This document shows positions 16,251 through 26,064 of a stretch of 33,678 nucleotides of DNA, in pieces. The notes beneath the pieces were generated by a model. That model saw only the letters and a list, made by a program, of their open reading frames with translations, made no database searches and was not told the DNA's origin. Both the position numbers and the translations under genes were made by a program. Position 1 is the first letter of the stretch. Each line of letters opens with the position of its first letter. The stretch comes from Dyadobacter bucti (lineage in GTDB: Bacteria; Bacteroidota; Bacteroidia; Cytophagales; Spirosomataceae): NCBI RefSeq assembly GCF_005869225.1, contig NZ_SWFP01000023.1:1-33678 (forward strand), in the 5' to 3' direction.

Positions 16251-19200
16251 CTAAATATAAGATGCATGCGACCGAATTCTTCCCTTGTTTTTCAAGGCCC
16301 GGTATTCTGTCGGAAGCATATTGAATTTTGTCTTGAATGACTTCGCAAAATAATTCGGCGCGGTAAAGCCGGTCATGTAGGAGATCTGCGAAATGGTAAG
16401 ATCGCTGTTTTCCAGGAGTACCGCTGCTTTTTCGAGTTTGATCGAGCGGATAAACTCAATCGGTGTTTGTCCACTCATTTCCAGCACCTTGCTGTACAAA
16501 CTGCCCCGGCTCATGCCCACGTGTTTGCTGAGGTTCTCCACGCTGAGATGGGAAGTATGCAGTTTATCTTCAATGTAGGAGAGCATGTCTTTCAATAGTT
16601 TTTCCTGGGCTGATTGGATCTGCGGGTCCTGGCCGGAAATCTTGATATGCCTGGAATAGACGCCTTTCAGCAGCCTGTTGAGCAGCACGAGGTTGTTGAT
16701 TTTTGCATTGAGAATTTCGAAGTTGAAGGGTTTGGTCAGATAATCATTTGCGCCAGAGTTAAGCCCTTCGAGTTGCTGCTGCTCGCCTGTCGATGCAGTT
16801 AGCAGGATAATCGGTATGTGTTTGGTCCGTTTGTCTGCCTTTATTTTCTGGCTTAATACGATCCCGTCCATTTCGGGCATGGCAATATCGCTCACGATCA
16901 GCTCGGGATGGTGGCTGAGCGTTTTCTGCCAGCCTTCCTTTCCATTGCCGGCCTCGATGACATGGTAGTAGGGCAGGAGGTTTTCTTTCAGATATTGCCT
17001 GAATTCCTCATTGTCTTCAATGATCAGCACAGTCGACGGTTCCTCCACATGCGTTTTTTCCAGCTTGTGAGCCGGTACATAAGACGAGGCTTCCGCCTTC
17101 GGCAGTGCCGTCGGACTGTCGTTTGCCGGAACCGATTCAAAATCGGCATTTACCGGTAGCCTCACCGTGAAAGTGCTGCCCAGCCCCGGCTGGCTTTGAA
17201 CGGAAATCGAACCCTGGTGCAGCTGCACAAACTCGCGGACGATGGACAACCCAATGCCGCTTCCCTGATTCAGCACCGACTGGCCGAGATCATTCTGGAA
17301 AAAGCGTTCGAAAATCTTTTCATGTTTATCCTCGGGAATACCAATGCCGGTATCTGACACGCCAATGTCCAGCCATTGTTTTCCCTCCGCGTCTTTCTGC
17401 TGAAAAATGCTCAGCGCCACCTGCCCACCCTTTTGTGTAAACTTGGATGCATTGGAGAGCAGGTTAAAAAGAATCCTTTCCAGCTTGTTCGCATCAAAAT
17501 CCATGAAAATATGCGCTGCTGGGCTCTCTATCTTGAAATCAATCCCGCGCCGGCCAAACAGATCGGTGAACTGCCCGCAGGTATCTTCGATAAAGTTGAC
17601 AACGTCCTTCCGGGTCAATTCCAGGCTGAGTTCCTGCTGCTGCACGTTTTTCAGATCGAGCAAATGATCGGCCAGGTTCAGCAGGCGTTTTGCATTCCGT
17701 TGAATGGCTAAAACCGGCGCGTGCAACTCGGTATCTTTTGTTTTGCCCAGTACTTTGTCCACCGGCGCAAGGATCAGCGCGATCGGTGTCCTGAACTCGT
17801 GGCTCAGGTTGGTCAGAAACTTGATCTTCATTTGATCCAGCTCGCGCGCCCGTTCGGCTTCGGTCTGTTCCTGCTGCTGCCGGAACTCGCGTTTCAGCTT
17901 TTGAATCCCCCGCCGCCGCATGATCAGCACGATCACAAATGGCGTGAGAATGTAAAAGATATAGGCGTAAATGGTCAGATAAAATGGCGGCTCCACCACC
18001 ACATTCACGGACCGCGTCTCACCATTCCATTCAATCCCATCGGGGCTGGCCTGAACTTCAAACACATAATTGCCCGGACTCAGGTTGGTGTAGCTGGCCA
18101 CATTATTCGTCCCCGTCTGATTCCATTCAGGCTGCATTCCCGCAAGCCGGTGCCGGTAATGAATTTGTTTCGGATTGGTGTAATCCAGCGCAGCAAAACC
18201 GATGGAAAAATTCTGTTTGTAGCCAAGCCGGATCGTTTTGGCAACCGAAATATCAGCATCTACGAAACCCGAATCGGCCGAAGTAATGCTGCGGTTCCCG
18301 ATCCTGAGATCTTTTAGAATAATAGGCGCCACCTTTTTCCCGGAAGGCATGCTGCGTGTATCGATGAAATTAAACCCGGCAATGCCGCCGAAAAAAAGTG
18401 TGTTGTCTGCCGTTCTGATCCCGGAACCCAGCACAAAAGTTTTGTTCTGGATACCATTGTAAGTGGTGTAGTTTGTAAATTTTTTACTGCGCACGTCCAA
18501 TGAGCTGATGCCCTGATTGGTACTCACCCAAATACGACCCTGCGCATCTTGCAAAACCTTATTGACAACATTGCTTGGTAAGCCTTCTTTTCCGGAATAG
18601 CTGGTAAATTTTTTTGATTTTGGGTCAAAAAGCGCCAGACCTTCACCCGATGTGCCGACCCAGATATTTCCTTCACTGTCTTCGAGAATGGATGAAACAA
18701 TGTTGCTGGGCAGGTCACTGTTTTGTTTGTTAAGCAGCTGGGAAGTTTCTTTAACTGGATCGAAAACAGCAAGCCCGGTTCCATGTGAGCCAATCCAGAG
18801 CCTGCCGCTCCGGTCCTGCATAATGTCGCGGATATAACCATTCAGCGGGATCGGCCGGTCGGCCATCGGAATGCCCGGATTGTAAAACCGGGTGAATTTT
18901 CCGGTCGCCGGATCAAACAGGTGCACACCGCCGCCATTGGTGCCGATCCAAATCTTGCCCAACCGGTCTTTACGTATCGCGAAAATGTCATTGTTACTCA
19001 GCGAAGTCGAATCTTTGCCACGGGTGAATTGGTTATACGCGCCTGTCTGCGGATTGAGCCGGATCAGTCCGTCGTGAAATGTGCCGATCCAAAGGTCGTT
19101 TTCCGAGGCCAGTTCCAGCGAAAGAATGGCCAGTCCGGACGAAGCATTTTTGTTTTCAGGTTGAATAGAAAACTTTTTGAAAAGATTGGTTTTTCGATCG

Positions 19201-20369
19201 TAAAAATTCAGCCCGCCACCATCCGTGCCCACAAATAGCCGGCCTGTTTTGCTCTCTGCAAACGACGTTACAAAAGGTGCGCTCAATCCGTAGGGATCAT
19301 TGCTCTCGGATCTTTTCAAACCAAAAATCACCTGGTTTTTATCGTATTTATTAATGCCGCCTTTGTAAGTGCCGAGCCAGCAAATGCCTTCATTGTCGAT
19401 CAGAATGCTGCGAACAGACTTGTTGCTCAGACTGAATTGGGTTCGCGTATCGGGCTCGTGGCGTGTGAAGGTGCCTGTCGGAATGTCAAGTACATTCAAG
19501 CCAGCATCCGTGCAGATCCAGAGGCTGCGATCATTTTCCCAGGCCAGAGCGAAAACAATGTTACTGCTCGGCGAATTTTTGTTTCCCGGCTCGTAGCGAA
19601 AACTTGCCAGAATCCGTCCGTTTTGATCCAGCTTGTACAAGCCGCTAAACGTCCCGATCCAGATATGCCCATTCCCGTCTTCCACAATCGACTTTACCGA
19701 CCGGCCACCTGCCTCGTCGGGCAGCGATTGCAAATAATTAACAGCCTCCACCGGGCCGTCGGCAGGGTGCATGCTGAACAAACCTTTGTTGGTCCCGATC
19801 CAGACAACCTGCCTGCTATCGACCGCCACGCTCAGGACCAACCCTTTTGAGATCAAGTCCGAAACATCGGGTTTGGATAAAAAGGTGGTGGTCTGGCGCG
19901 TTTCCGGATTGACAGTCACTAATCCGCCTGTGGTACCCACCCAGAGCTTACCGCCCGCGTCGCTGGCAATGCTCGTGACACTGTGTGGTGAGGATATGCG
20001 GATAAATGCGTCTTTATTCCTGTTATATAAATGTAAGCCTCCCTCATTGGTCCCCACCCACATGCGGCCCTTGCAATCCTGATGCAGGCTCGTGACGTCG
20101 CTTGATTTGAGCGAGGCCGAATCGCTTTTTTGATGGCGGTATACGAGCACATCATTACCATCGAACCGGTTCAGGCCATCATCTGTCGCAAACCACATCA
20201 GCCCGTAGCGGTCTTTCAGAATTGAGGTCACGGTATTCGACGACAACCCGTCCATGGAAGTGAGGGAAGTGAACTTCGGATCGGGTGCCTGCGCGAAGAC
20301 AAAGGCATGCCACCCCGCCAAAAAAGACAGAAAAATGAATGTTAAAATACCGACCAACCGGAACTGCAT
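16251..20369 (-). CDS. Hybrid two-component system regulator of the xylan locus
   Basis: The 1372-residue protein has the full HTCS layout. A signal peptide (to about residue 27) is followed by about 690 residues of Reg_prop beta-propeller repeats (recurring 'D..G.lWiGT..GGL' motifs), a Y_Y_Y domain (about 718-775) and one transmembrane helix (about 797-818). Next come HisKA with SHEFRTP and phospho-His near 857, HATPase_c with NLLSNASKF near 973, DTGIGIP near 1008 and GSGIGLS near 1038, a receiver domain (about 1110-1225, phospho-Asp near 1160 in SDIAMPEMDG, Lys in TKPF), and an AraC HTH (about 1260-1365). The periplasmic propeller would bind an oligosaccharide from the target glycan and the AraC domain would activate the divergent susC operon. 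All key residues are present. The 3' end abuts a kinase pseudogene on the other strand. Confidence 0.95.
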   Translation of the reverse strand: MQFRLVGILTFIFLSFLAGWHAFVFAQAPDPKFTSLTSMDGLSSNTVTSILKDRYGLMWFATDDGLNRFDGNDVLVYRHQKSDSASLKSSDVTSLHQDCKGRMWVGTNEGGLHLYNRNKDAFIRISSPHSVTSIASDAGGKLWVGTTGGLVTVNPETRQTTTFLSKPDVSDLISKGLVLSVAVDSRQVVWIGTNKGLFSMHPADGPVEAVNYLQSLPDEAGGRSVKSIVEDGNGHIWIGTFSGLYKLDQNGRILASFRYEPGNKNSPSSNIVFALAWENDRSLWICTDAGLNVLDIPTGTFTRHEPDTRTQFSLSNKSVRSILIDNEGICWLGTYKGGINKYDKNQVIFGLKRSESNDPYGLSAPFVTSFAESKTGRLFVGTDGGGLNFYDRKTNLFKKFSIQPENKNASSGLAILSLELASENDLWIGTFHDGLIRLNPQTGAYNQFTRGKDSTSLSNNDIFAIRKDRLGKIWIGTNGGGVHLFDPATGKFTRFYNPGIPMADRPIPLNGYIRDIMQDRSGRLWIGSHGTGLAVFDPVKETSQLLNKQNSDLPSNIVSSILEDSEGNIWVGTSGEGLALFDPKSKKFTSYSGKEGLPSNVVNKVLQDAQGRIWVSTNQGISSLDVRSKKFTNYTTYNGIQNKTFVLGSGIRTADNTLFFGGIAGFNFIDTRSMPSGKKVAPIILKDLRIGNRSITSADSGFVDADISVAKTIRLGYKQNFSIGFAALDYTNPKQIHYRHRLAGMQPEWNQTGTNNVASYTNLSPGNYVFEVQASPDGIEWNGETRSVNVVVEPPFYLTIYAYIFYILTPFVIVLIMRRRGIQKLKREFRQQQEQTEAERARELDQMKIKFLTNLSHEFRTPIALILAPVDKVLGKTKDTELHAPVLAIQRNAKRLLNLADHLLDLKNVQQQELSLELTRKDVVNFIEDTCGQFTDLFGRRGIDFKIESPAAHIFMDFDANKLERILFNLLSNASKFTQKGGQVALSIFQQKDAEGKQWLDIGVSDTGIGIPEDKHEKIFERFFQNDLGQSVLNQGSGIGLSIVREFVQLHQGSISVQSQPGLGSTFTVRLPVNADFESVPANDSPTALPKAEASSYVPAHKLEKTHVEEPSTVLIIEDNEEFRQYLKENLLPYYHVIEAGNGKEGWQKTLSHHPELIVSDIAMPEMDGIVLSQKIKADKRTKHIPIILLTASTGEQQQLEGLNSGANDYLTKPFNFEILNAKINNLVLLNRLLKGVYSRHIKISGQDPQIQSAQEKLLKDMLSYIEDKLHTSHLSVENLSKHVGMSRGSLYSKVLEMSGQTPIEFIRSIKLEKAAVLLENSDLTISQISYMTGFTAPNYFAKSFKTKFNMLPTEYRALKNKGRIRSHASYI

Positions 20370-20493
20370 TGCGCTCGATAGAATAAGTTAGATTTTCTTC
20401 CGATAAAACAATTGTATCAGAATTTACCCAGGTAAAAATGCAAATTTCTCTCCGAATCCGGCATTTTTTCGATGTATTTGAACATTGGTCGCC

Positions 20494-20509
20494 TACAAAT
20501 GTACAAATG
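20494..20509. repeat. Perfect 8-bp tandem repeat, candidate regulator site
   Basis: TACAAATG occurs twice in direct succession (20494-20501 and 20502-20509). Read on the minus strand it gives two overlapping TACATTTG-like boxes. Direct repeats are a usual arrangement for AraC-type dimers, and the location between the two start codons fits an operator. A role in regulator autogenous control or as promoter -7 boxes is inference. Confidence 0.35.
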
Positions 20510-20695
20510 TGCTCACAGGGGACTATGCCACTGCACTAATTTTGTTCAGAAATAAATCAAATAATATCTGGAAAAAATCATGAAGGCATTGTTGTTCTAA
20601 AAGCTGCATCTGTCAAAGCGGCGCGTGAAATGCACGCTACCGACACAAATCAGTTTTGAAACCCATGACCCCAAAACCAAGTCTTGATTGATTAT

Positions 20696-20708
20696 TGTCA
20701 AATTGACA
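20696..20708. promoter_or_regulatory. 13-base perfect palindrome upstream of susC
   Basis: TGTCAA-A-TTGACA is centred 65 bases before the susC start. It is a perfect dyad with a one-base centre. It could be an operator for a dimeric regulator. The TTGACA half looks like a sigma-70 -35 box, but Bacteroidota promoters do not normally use that hexamer. Confidence 0.35.
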
Positions 20709-20766
20709 CTAAAAATTTCAAATACGCATAATATCTCTTTTTCGAACATTAAATGATACATCAATT

Positions 20767-23700
20767 ATGCATGACCGTTTATTAAAACGTACCGCGCTCG
20801 CCCGGGTTGCAGGCATCTTGGGGCTTCCGGTTTTACTGCTTGCTGGGGTTTCGAAAGATGCCGTTGCTGAGCGTGGCATACTGGCCGATTATCACAGCAG
20901 GCACAGGGCTGCCAGAACCGCCGATGTGGAAATTACGGGCCGGGTTACAGGCGACGATGGACAGGGCCTGCCCGGCGCGAGTGTCCTCGTCAAATCCACC
21001 ACCACCGGGACCATTACCGAAGCGGACGGCAGTTTCAAGCTCCGTGTCGCAGATGGCGGAAATGCCGTGCTGGTCATTTCCCTGGTGGGTTACATTTCTC
21101 AGGAGATATCGGTAGGGAATCAGACAGCAATTAATGTCCTCCTCAAAACCGACCAGAAGGTGCTGGAAGAAGTGGTCGTGGTAGGTTATGGGGTGCAGCG
21201 GCAGGAAGCAGTGACGGGTTCTGTTGTTTCTGTTTCAGGTGATATGATGCGCCAAGTGCCTTCATCAAACCTTTCGCAGGCTTTACAGGGCAGGGTAGTG
21301 GGTGTTGAAATTTCTCAGACGTCTTCAAAACCTGGTTCGGCGATGCAGATTCTGATCAGAGGACAACGGTCTTTAAGAGCCGACAACAATCCGCTGATCG
21401 TGCTCGACGGAATTCCATTTGCAGGTTCTTTGACAGACATTAACCCGAACAATATCAAAAGTCTGGACATTCTGAAAGATGCATCAGCGACTGCGATTTA
21501 CGGGTCTCGCGGCGCAAATGGTGTAATCCTGATCACGACCAACACAGGCAAGCGCGGCCAGAAGGCGATGTTCAACTACAATGGTTTTCATGGCGTCACC
21601 ACTGTTTTTGCCAAATATCCCATGATGAACGGGCCCGAATTTGCAGCCCTCCGCGCCGCAAGTATCCAGAAGTTCCAGAATACGCTCGACGAGTCAAATG
21701 ACGTCAACACCGACTGGCAGGATATGATCTACCGGAACGGAATGATGACGAGCCATGATATCAGCGTTTCAGCGGGCACTGAAAAAGGCAGCTATTCCTT
21801 TGGTTTAGGTTATTACAAGGAAAATGCCGTGGTGCCGTTGCAGAATTTTACCCGATATTCATTGCAGGGGTCTGTTGATCAGGATATTAATAAATATTTC
21901 AAAGTTGGGTTATCGACTAATTCCAACTTCACGATCAACAACGGAAACGGCGTACCGGCCGTAGGCATGGCGCTCGCCAGAACGCCGATCACCAACCCAT
22001 ACAATGCTGACGGCAGTATGAAAACCATTGTACAGGAACAAACTTCCGGTCCGCAGTGGGTGCCTTCGCGCGAGCGGTTTAATAGTCTGGGCGACGCTTA
22101 CGTAGACCAGACGAGGGCCTACGGTTCTTACAATACATTATTTGCAGAAGTGCGCATTCCCGGTGTAACCGGCCTGAAATACCGCGCCAACCTGGGCCTG
22201 AACTTCCGGCAAAGCAACAACGGAAATTACACCGGCCAGGGCGTGTTCAGCGGGAACGTGCAAAATGTTTCGACTGCTGGAATCAGCAACACGCTCACCA
22301 CCAACTGGGCCATTGAAAACCTGCTGAGCTATGACAAGAATTTCGGCAAACACATGATCAATGCGGTGGGGCTTTACTCGGCGCAGCAGAACACGACCAA
22401 CAATTCAACGGTAGCCGCGCGGGACATTCCTTCGGATGCATTTCAATTCTATAACCTCGGACGAGCGGACGGTATCATTACCGTGAATCCCGCTGACCAG
22501 GGGTACAATCAATGGGGACTGCTCTCGTATATGGGCCGTGTGATGTATTCGTACGACGACCGCTACATGCTCAGCGTCACCTACCGCGGCGACGGATCTT
22601 CACGTCTTGCGTCTGGTTATCAATGGAATGCTTACCCTGCCATATCAGCTGGCTGGAATATCTCAAAAGAGAATTTCATGAGCTCAGTGACCCAGGTTAA
22701 TCTCCTGAAATTGAGAGCCGGCTACGGACAAACTTCCAATCAGGCGGTAAATCCATACGAAACACTTGGTTTGCTCTCGACGCGGCCGTACAACTTCGGC
22801 GACGATGTATATTCTACCGGATTCTACGTTTCCAATGCGCCTAATCCACGTCTGGGCTGGGAATTCTCCAATACATTGAATTTTGGTGTCGATTTTAAAA
22901 TGTTCAACAACCGCCTGTCCGGTACGGTTGAATATTACGAGCAGCAAACCAAAAATGTGTTGCTGGGTGTAGGACTTCCGCCGACTTCCGGAGTTGGGAG
23001 CTACACCGCAAACATCGGTCAGACACAGAACAAAGGATTCGAGCTGAATTTGAATGGTACGATACTTGAAAACGTCAACGGCTGGACCTGGGATATTGGC
23101 TTCAATATTTACGCAAACCGTAACAAACTGGTATCACTTGCATCCGGGCAACAGCGCGACGAAGGAAACTGGTGGTTTGTTGGGCACCCGATCAATTCGA
23201 TTTATGATTATGAAAAAGTCGGGCTCTGGCAGGCAGACGACCAGTACCGCGACATTCTGGAACCGGGCGGTAATGCGGGGATGATTAAGGTGAAATACAC
23301 CGGAGAATATAATGCCGACGGAGCGCCAACACGTCCAATTAATGGAAACGATCGCCAGATTATCAGCATGCAGCCAGATTTCCAGGGCGGGTTCAATACG
23401 CATGTGGCTTACAAAGGATTTGATCTGGGCATTGTGGGCGCATTCAAAAGCGGCGGTCTGCTCAACAGCATGATATACAGTTCGAACGGATACCTCAATA
23501 ACCTGAATTCGCGGGCAGGAAATAACGTGCGGGTGGACTACTGGACACCGGAAAACACATCGGCGAAATATCCTGCTCCGGGCGGCATTGGAGGCGATAA
23601 TCCGAAATATGGAACAACGCTGGGCTACTTTGATGCTTCGTATCTGAAAATCAGGACGATGACATTGGGTTACAACCTTGATTCGAAGCAACTCGAAAAG

Positions 23701-23919
23701 CTGGGCATCACCAGACTGCGGGTTTATTTTACTGCCCAAAATCCTTTCGTGATGTTCTCTCCTTACCACAAAGAGTCGGGTATGGATCCGGAAACAAACT
23801 CATACGGAAACGAGAATGCGGCAGTTCCGTTATCAGGTGCGCTGAGACGTATACTCACCATCGGTACAAGTACGCCGTCTACCCGCAACTATCTGGTGGG
23901 CGTTAATCTGACATTTTAA
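20767..23919 (+). CDS. SusC/RagA-family TonB-dependent glycan transporter
   Basis: The 1050-residue outer-membrane protein starts with an export signal. It then carries a carboxypeptidase-regulatory-like beta domain (about residues 55-130: VTGDDGQGLPGASVLVK...), the SusC signature LEEVVVVGYGVQRQEAVTGSV (about 137-157), and a plug domain with LIVLDGIPF and SATAIYGSRGANGVILITT (about 205-265). A 22-strand barrel region follows to the C-terminal Phe (LVGVNLTF). Length is normal for the family. No STN domain precedes the CarboxypepD_reg-like domain, so it is not a transducer of an ECF sigma/anti-sigma system. It forms the importer pair with the SusD-like protein encoded 12 bases downstream. Substrate is inferred to be glucuronoxylan-derived oligosaccharide from the enzymes behind it. 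Confidence 0.96.
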   Translation: MHDRLLKRTALARVAGILGLPVLLLAGVSKDAVAERGILADYHSRHRAARTADVEITGRVTGDDGQGLPGASVLVKSTTTGTITEADGSFKLRVADGGNAVLVISLVGYISQEISVGNQTAINVLLKTDQKVLEEVVVVGYGVQRQEAVTGSVVSVSGDMMRQVPSSNLSQALQGRVVGVEISQTSSKPGSAMQILIRGQRSLRADNNPLIVLDGIPFAGSLTDINPNNIKSLDILKDASATAIYGSRGANGVILITTNTGKRGQKAMFNYNGFHGVTTVFAKYPMMNGPEFAALRAASIQKFQNTLDESNDVNTDWQDMIYRNGMMTSHDISVSAGTEKGSYSFGLGYYKENAVVPLQNFTRYSLQGSVDQDINKYFKVGLSTNSNFTINNGNGVPAVGMALARTPITNPYNADGSMKTIVQEQTSGPQWVPSRERFNSLGDAYVDQTRAYGSYNTLFAEVRIPGVTGLKYRANLGLNFRQSNNGNYTGQGVFSGNVQNVSTAGISNTLTTNWAIENLLSYDKNFGKHMINAVGLYSAQQNTTNNSTVAARDIPSDAFQFYNLGRADGIITVNPADQGYNQWGLLSYMGRVMYSYDDRYMLSVTYRGDGSSRLASGYQWNAYPAISAGWNISKENFMSSVTQVNLLKLRAGYGQTSNQAVNPYETLGLLSTRPYNFGDDVYSTGFYVSNAPNPRLGWEFSNTLNFGVDFKMFNNRLSGTVEYYEQQTKNVLLGVGLPPTSGVGSYTANIGQTQNKGFELNLNGTILENVNGWTWDIGFNIYANRNKLVSLASGQQRDEGNWWFVGHPINSIYDYEKVGLWQADDQYRDILEPGGNAGMIKVKYTGEYNADGAPTRPINGNDRQIISMQPDFQGGFNTHVAYKGFDLGIVGAFKSGGLLNSMIYSSNGYLNNLNSRAGNNVRVDYWTPENTSAKYPAPGGIGGDNPKYGTTLGYFDASYLKIRTMTLGYNLDSKQLEKLGITRLRVYFTAQNPFVMFSPYHKESGMDPETNSYGNENAAVPLSGALRRILTIGTSTPSTRNYLVGVNLTF

Positions 23920-23931
23920 AACAGTTCGAAC

Positions 23932-25887
23932 ATGAAACTCATTCAATCTACAAGTCTTCGCGGCCTTCTGCTGCTGATGCTTTTCTCGGTGGGATGTACC
24001 GATATCCTGGAAGAAAAGCCGCGGGCGATCTACACGCCTGAATATTTCAAAACAGAAAAAGGCGTTTACGGCGGTCTGACCGGGATGTACGCCCACCTTC
24101 GGTGGATTTTTGGCAATGCCTACTATTACAACTCCTGTGTCACCGGAACCGATGAAGCCACCTGGGGCGCCAGTGGTGGCGGCAGTAATTTTCAGATCCA
24201 CGACCTTTCGGGCGGCGGATTAATCATGGCTAATAACAGTGACGCGAGTAATGTGTGGTTCAATGCATTTCCCAATATCAACACAGCGAATGGTGTCATC
24301 GAAAATGCGACGGCAGTGGGTATTACTCCGGCGCTGATCGCGGAAGCACGTTTTTTCCGGGCATTCGATTACTTCCTGCTGGTGCAGGCTTTTGGCGGCG
24401 TGCCGCTGGATCTGGGCTCGGGAGAACTGGCGTTCAACATTTCCACGCTGAGAACATCCACCCGCAATACTGTACCCGAAGTGTACACAAAAGCCATATT
24501 TCCTGATCTTTTGACGGCGGTGAATGATCTTCCTGAAACCGGAAGAGTAAAAGGGGGAGTGACGAAAACATTGGCGCGTCTGTATCTATCGAAAGCCTAT
24601 CTAACTTATGGCTGGTGGCTGGAAAACCCGAAGAACATCCCGACCTATCCCGAAACGCCGCGCACCGATCCGGACGGACATAATGCACAATGGTATTTCC
24701 AGAAGGCTTACGACACGGCCACAGAAGCGATTGCCAATCCGGGTCCGTTTAAATTGCAGGATACCTACTACGATGTGAATTTGGGTTCGAATGACAGAAA
24801 CAGCGAATTGCTGCTCTACGCAGATCATACCGAAACAAGCGAGTTGTACAACGGATCAAGCCTGACCTACGCGGGCGGCGGCGATGCGGACAACTTTGCA
24901 GTGTGGATGCTGACGTGGAACTACACCGCTATTACCAGCTCAAAAACGAACTGGACTTCGCCGACCACCGTGAACTCAGTGCAGCGTGAGGCGGATCAGT
25001 CGCTGGGACGCCCGTGGGTGAGAATGGCACCGCCGCATGAAGTATTTAAAAATATATTTGCGGACAAAACCAACGATTCGCGCTACGACGGTACATTCAC
25101 AACCGCCTACCGCGGTAACTGGCCAAAGGCAGGCGTGACCAATGAGTTTTTGTACAATGCAAACAATTTGCAGGTACGTCCGGGACAAGCGATTCTGACA
25201 TTCCTGAATGAAGATCCTGCGCAAACCATCGATTATTCGAATTCGGTTTACAAAAGTGGAATGGGATTAGGCGTGCTGCCAGGCAGAGCGGATTACGTGG
25301 TTTCTCCAAGTGCGATCAGCCGACTGGTATATCCTGGTTTGTGGAAATTAGGCACGTACAGAACCGACAACGGAACAGGTTTGGGTCAGCCTAATGCTGC
25401 CAATACGCGTCCGTTCAACATCAGCAAGTTCTCTGAGCTTTACTTCATCGCTGCCGAAGCGGCTGTTAAAGGCGCTGCTCCTCAGGCTGGGAAAACCGCC
25501 CGTGACCTCATCAATGTGATCCGCGCCCGCGCCGGCAAATGGCGCTGGAACAACCAGGGCAACGTAGCGAAAGTGGCGGACAACAGCGCCGCCATGATCG
25601 CCGCCACGCCTGCGACGATTACATTGGAATATTTGTTGGCGGAGCGTTCCCGTGAATATTACGGCGAAGGCTACCGCTGGTACGATCTTGTGCGCACCCA
25701 AACCTGGAAAGAACTTGCCGCCAGCTACACCATCTGCGGCCCGGGCGTAGGAGACCACACACCGGTAACATACAAAAGGACGATCGAGAATTATCACTAC
25801 CTTAGGCCAATCCCGCAAGGGCAGCTGGATAATTTGGATATCACCGCAGCGGAAAAGGCAGCTTACCAAAATCCGGGATATATGTAG
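23932..25887 (+). CDS. SusD/RagB-family glycan-binding lipoprotein
   Basis: The 651-residue product has a lipoprotein signal (lipobox SVGC, Cys22) and the hallmarks of SusD proteins. LEEKPRAIYTPEYFKTEKG follows the signal, and TPR-like helices with ARFFRAFDYFLLVQAFGGVPL lie about residues 139-161. The C-terminal SusD domain shows FSELYFIAAEAAVKG, DLINVIRARAG and YYGEGYRWYDLVRTQTW, and the end LRPIPQGQLD. At 651 residues it is on the long side. The extra length seems to lie in the central region (about 270-400). It caps the SusC channel on the cell surface and delivers oligosaccharide. The gene is followed by a large hairpin that may lower transcription into the enzyme genes. Confidence 0.95.
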   Translation: MKLIQSTSLRGLLLLMLFSVGCTDILEEKPRAIYTPEYFKTEKGVYGGLTGMYAHLRWIFGNAYYYNSCVTGTDEATWGASGGGSNFQIHDLSGGGLIMANNSDASNVWFNAFPNINTANGVIENATAVGITPALIAEARFFRAFDYFLLVQAFGGVPLDLGSGELAFNISTLRTSTRNTVPEVYTKAIFPDLLTAVNDLPETGRVKGGVTKTLARLYLSKAYLTYGWWLENPKNIPTYPETPRTDPDGHNAQWYFQKAYDTATEAIANPGPFKLQDTYYDVNLGSNDRNSELLLYADHTETSELYNGSSLTYAGGGDADNFAVWMLTWNYTAITSSKTNWTSPTTVNSVQREADQSLGRPWVRMAPPHEVFKNIFADKTNDSRYDGTFTTAYRGNWPKAGVTNEFLYNANNLQVRPGQAILTFLNEDPAQTIDYSNSVYKSGMGLGVLPGRADYVVSPSAISRLVYPGLWKLGTYRTDNGTGLGQPNAANTRPFNISKFSELYFIAAEAAVKGAAPQAGKTARDLINVIRARAGKWRWNNQGNVAKVADNSAAMIAATPATITLEYLLAERSREYYGEGYRWYDLVRTQTWKELAASYTICGPGVGDHTPVTYKRTIENYHYLRPIPQGQLDNLDITAAEKAAYQNPGYM

Positions 25888-25914
25888 GGTTTTGAAAAGT
25901 TATTTTCTTAAAGC

Positions 25915-25963
25915 TTTGTCAGCCTGAGCGGAGGCGCCCTTCGACTCCGCTCAGGCTGACAAA
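25915..25963. repeat. 19-bp perfect hairpin of a dispersed Bacteroidota palindrome family, possible terminator
   Basis: Bases 25915-25933 pair perfectly with 25945-25963 around an 11-base loop (GCGCCCTTCGA). The core GTCAGCCTGAGCGGAG, with loop-side TCGAAGGGC on the other strand, is a sequence that I recognise as recurrent in intergenic regions of many Bacteroidota genomes. It sits 28 bases after the susD stop and is followed by A-rich rather than T-rich sequence on the plus strand. It could act as an attenuator that makes susCD mRNA more abundant than the enzyme mRNA. Confidence 0.7.
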
Positions 25964-26064
25964 AGTCAAAAAAGCAAGTCAAGGCGACAAAGCCAAAAAA
26001 AGTAAAGTGCTTCTTTCTTTGCAACTTACCATTAACCAAACACCAAGAACCTCGACACGTGACA

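Larger units (their letters stand above)
20370..20766. promoter_or_regulatory. Divergent control region between regulator and susC operon
   Basis: 397 bases separate the two start codons and should hold both promoters and the regulator's binding site. Two structured sites are visible (20494-20509 and 20696-20708, listed separately). A TACATTTG, matching the Bacteroidota -7 box TAnnTTTG, occurs on the minus strand at 20503-20496, about 120 bases before the regulator start, but without a convincing TTTG at the -33 distance. No clear -7 box for susC was found. Confidence 0.5.

Noticed and set aside
16393..19850. Many plus-strand open frames of 60-200 codons across the hybrid regulator gene
   Set aside because: They lie antisense to a well-supported 1372-codon gene with all family motifs, have no start signals or domains, and contain the repetitive composition expected from the complement of Reg_prop repeats.
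20703..20730. TTGACA ... ATAATA as a sigma-70 promoter for susC
   Set aside because: Spacing is about 19 bases and Bacteroidota primary sigma factors use TTTG/TAnnTTTG boxes; the TTGACA is better explained as half of the palindrome.
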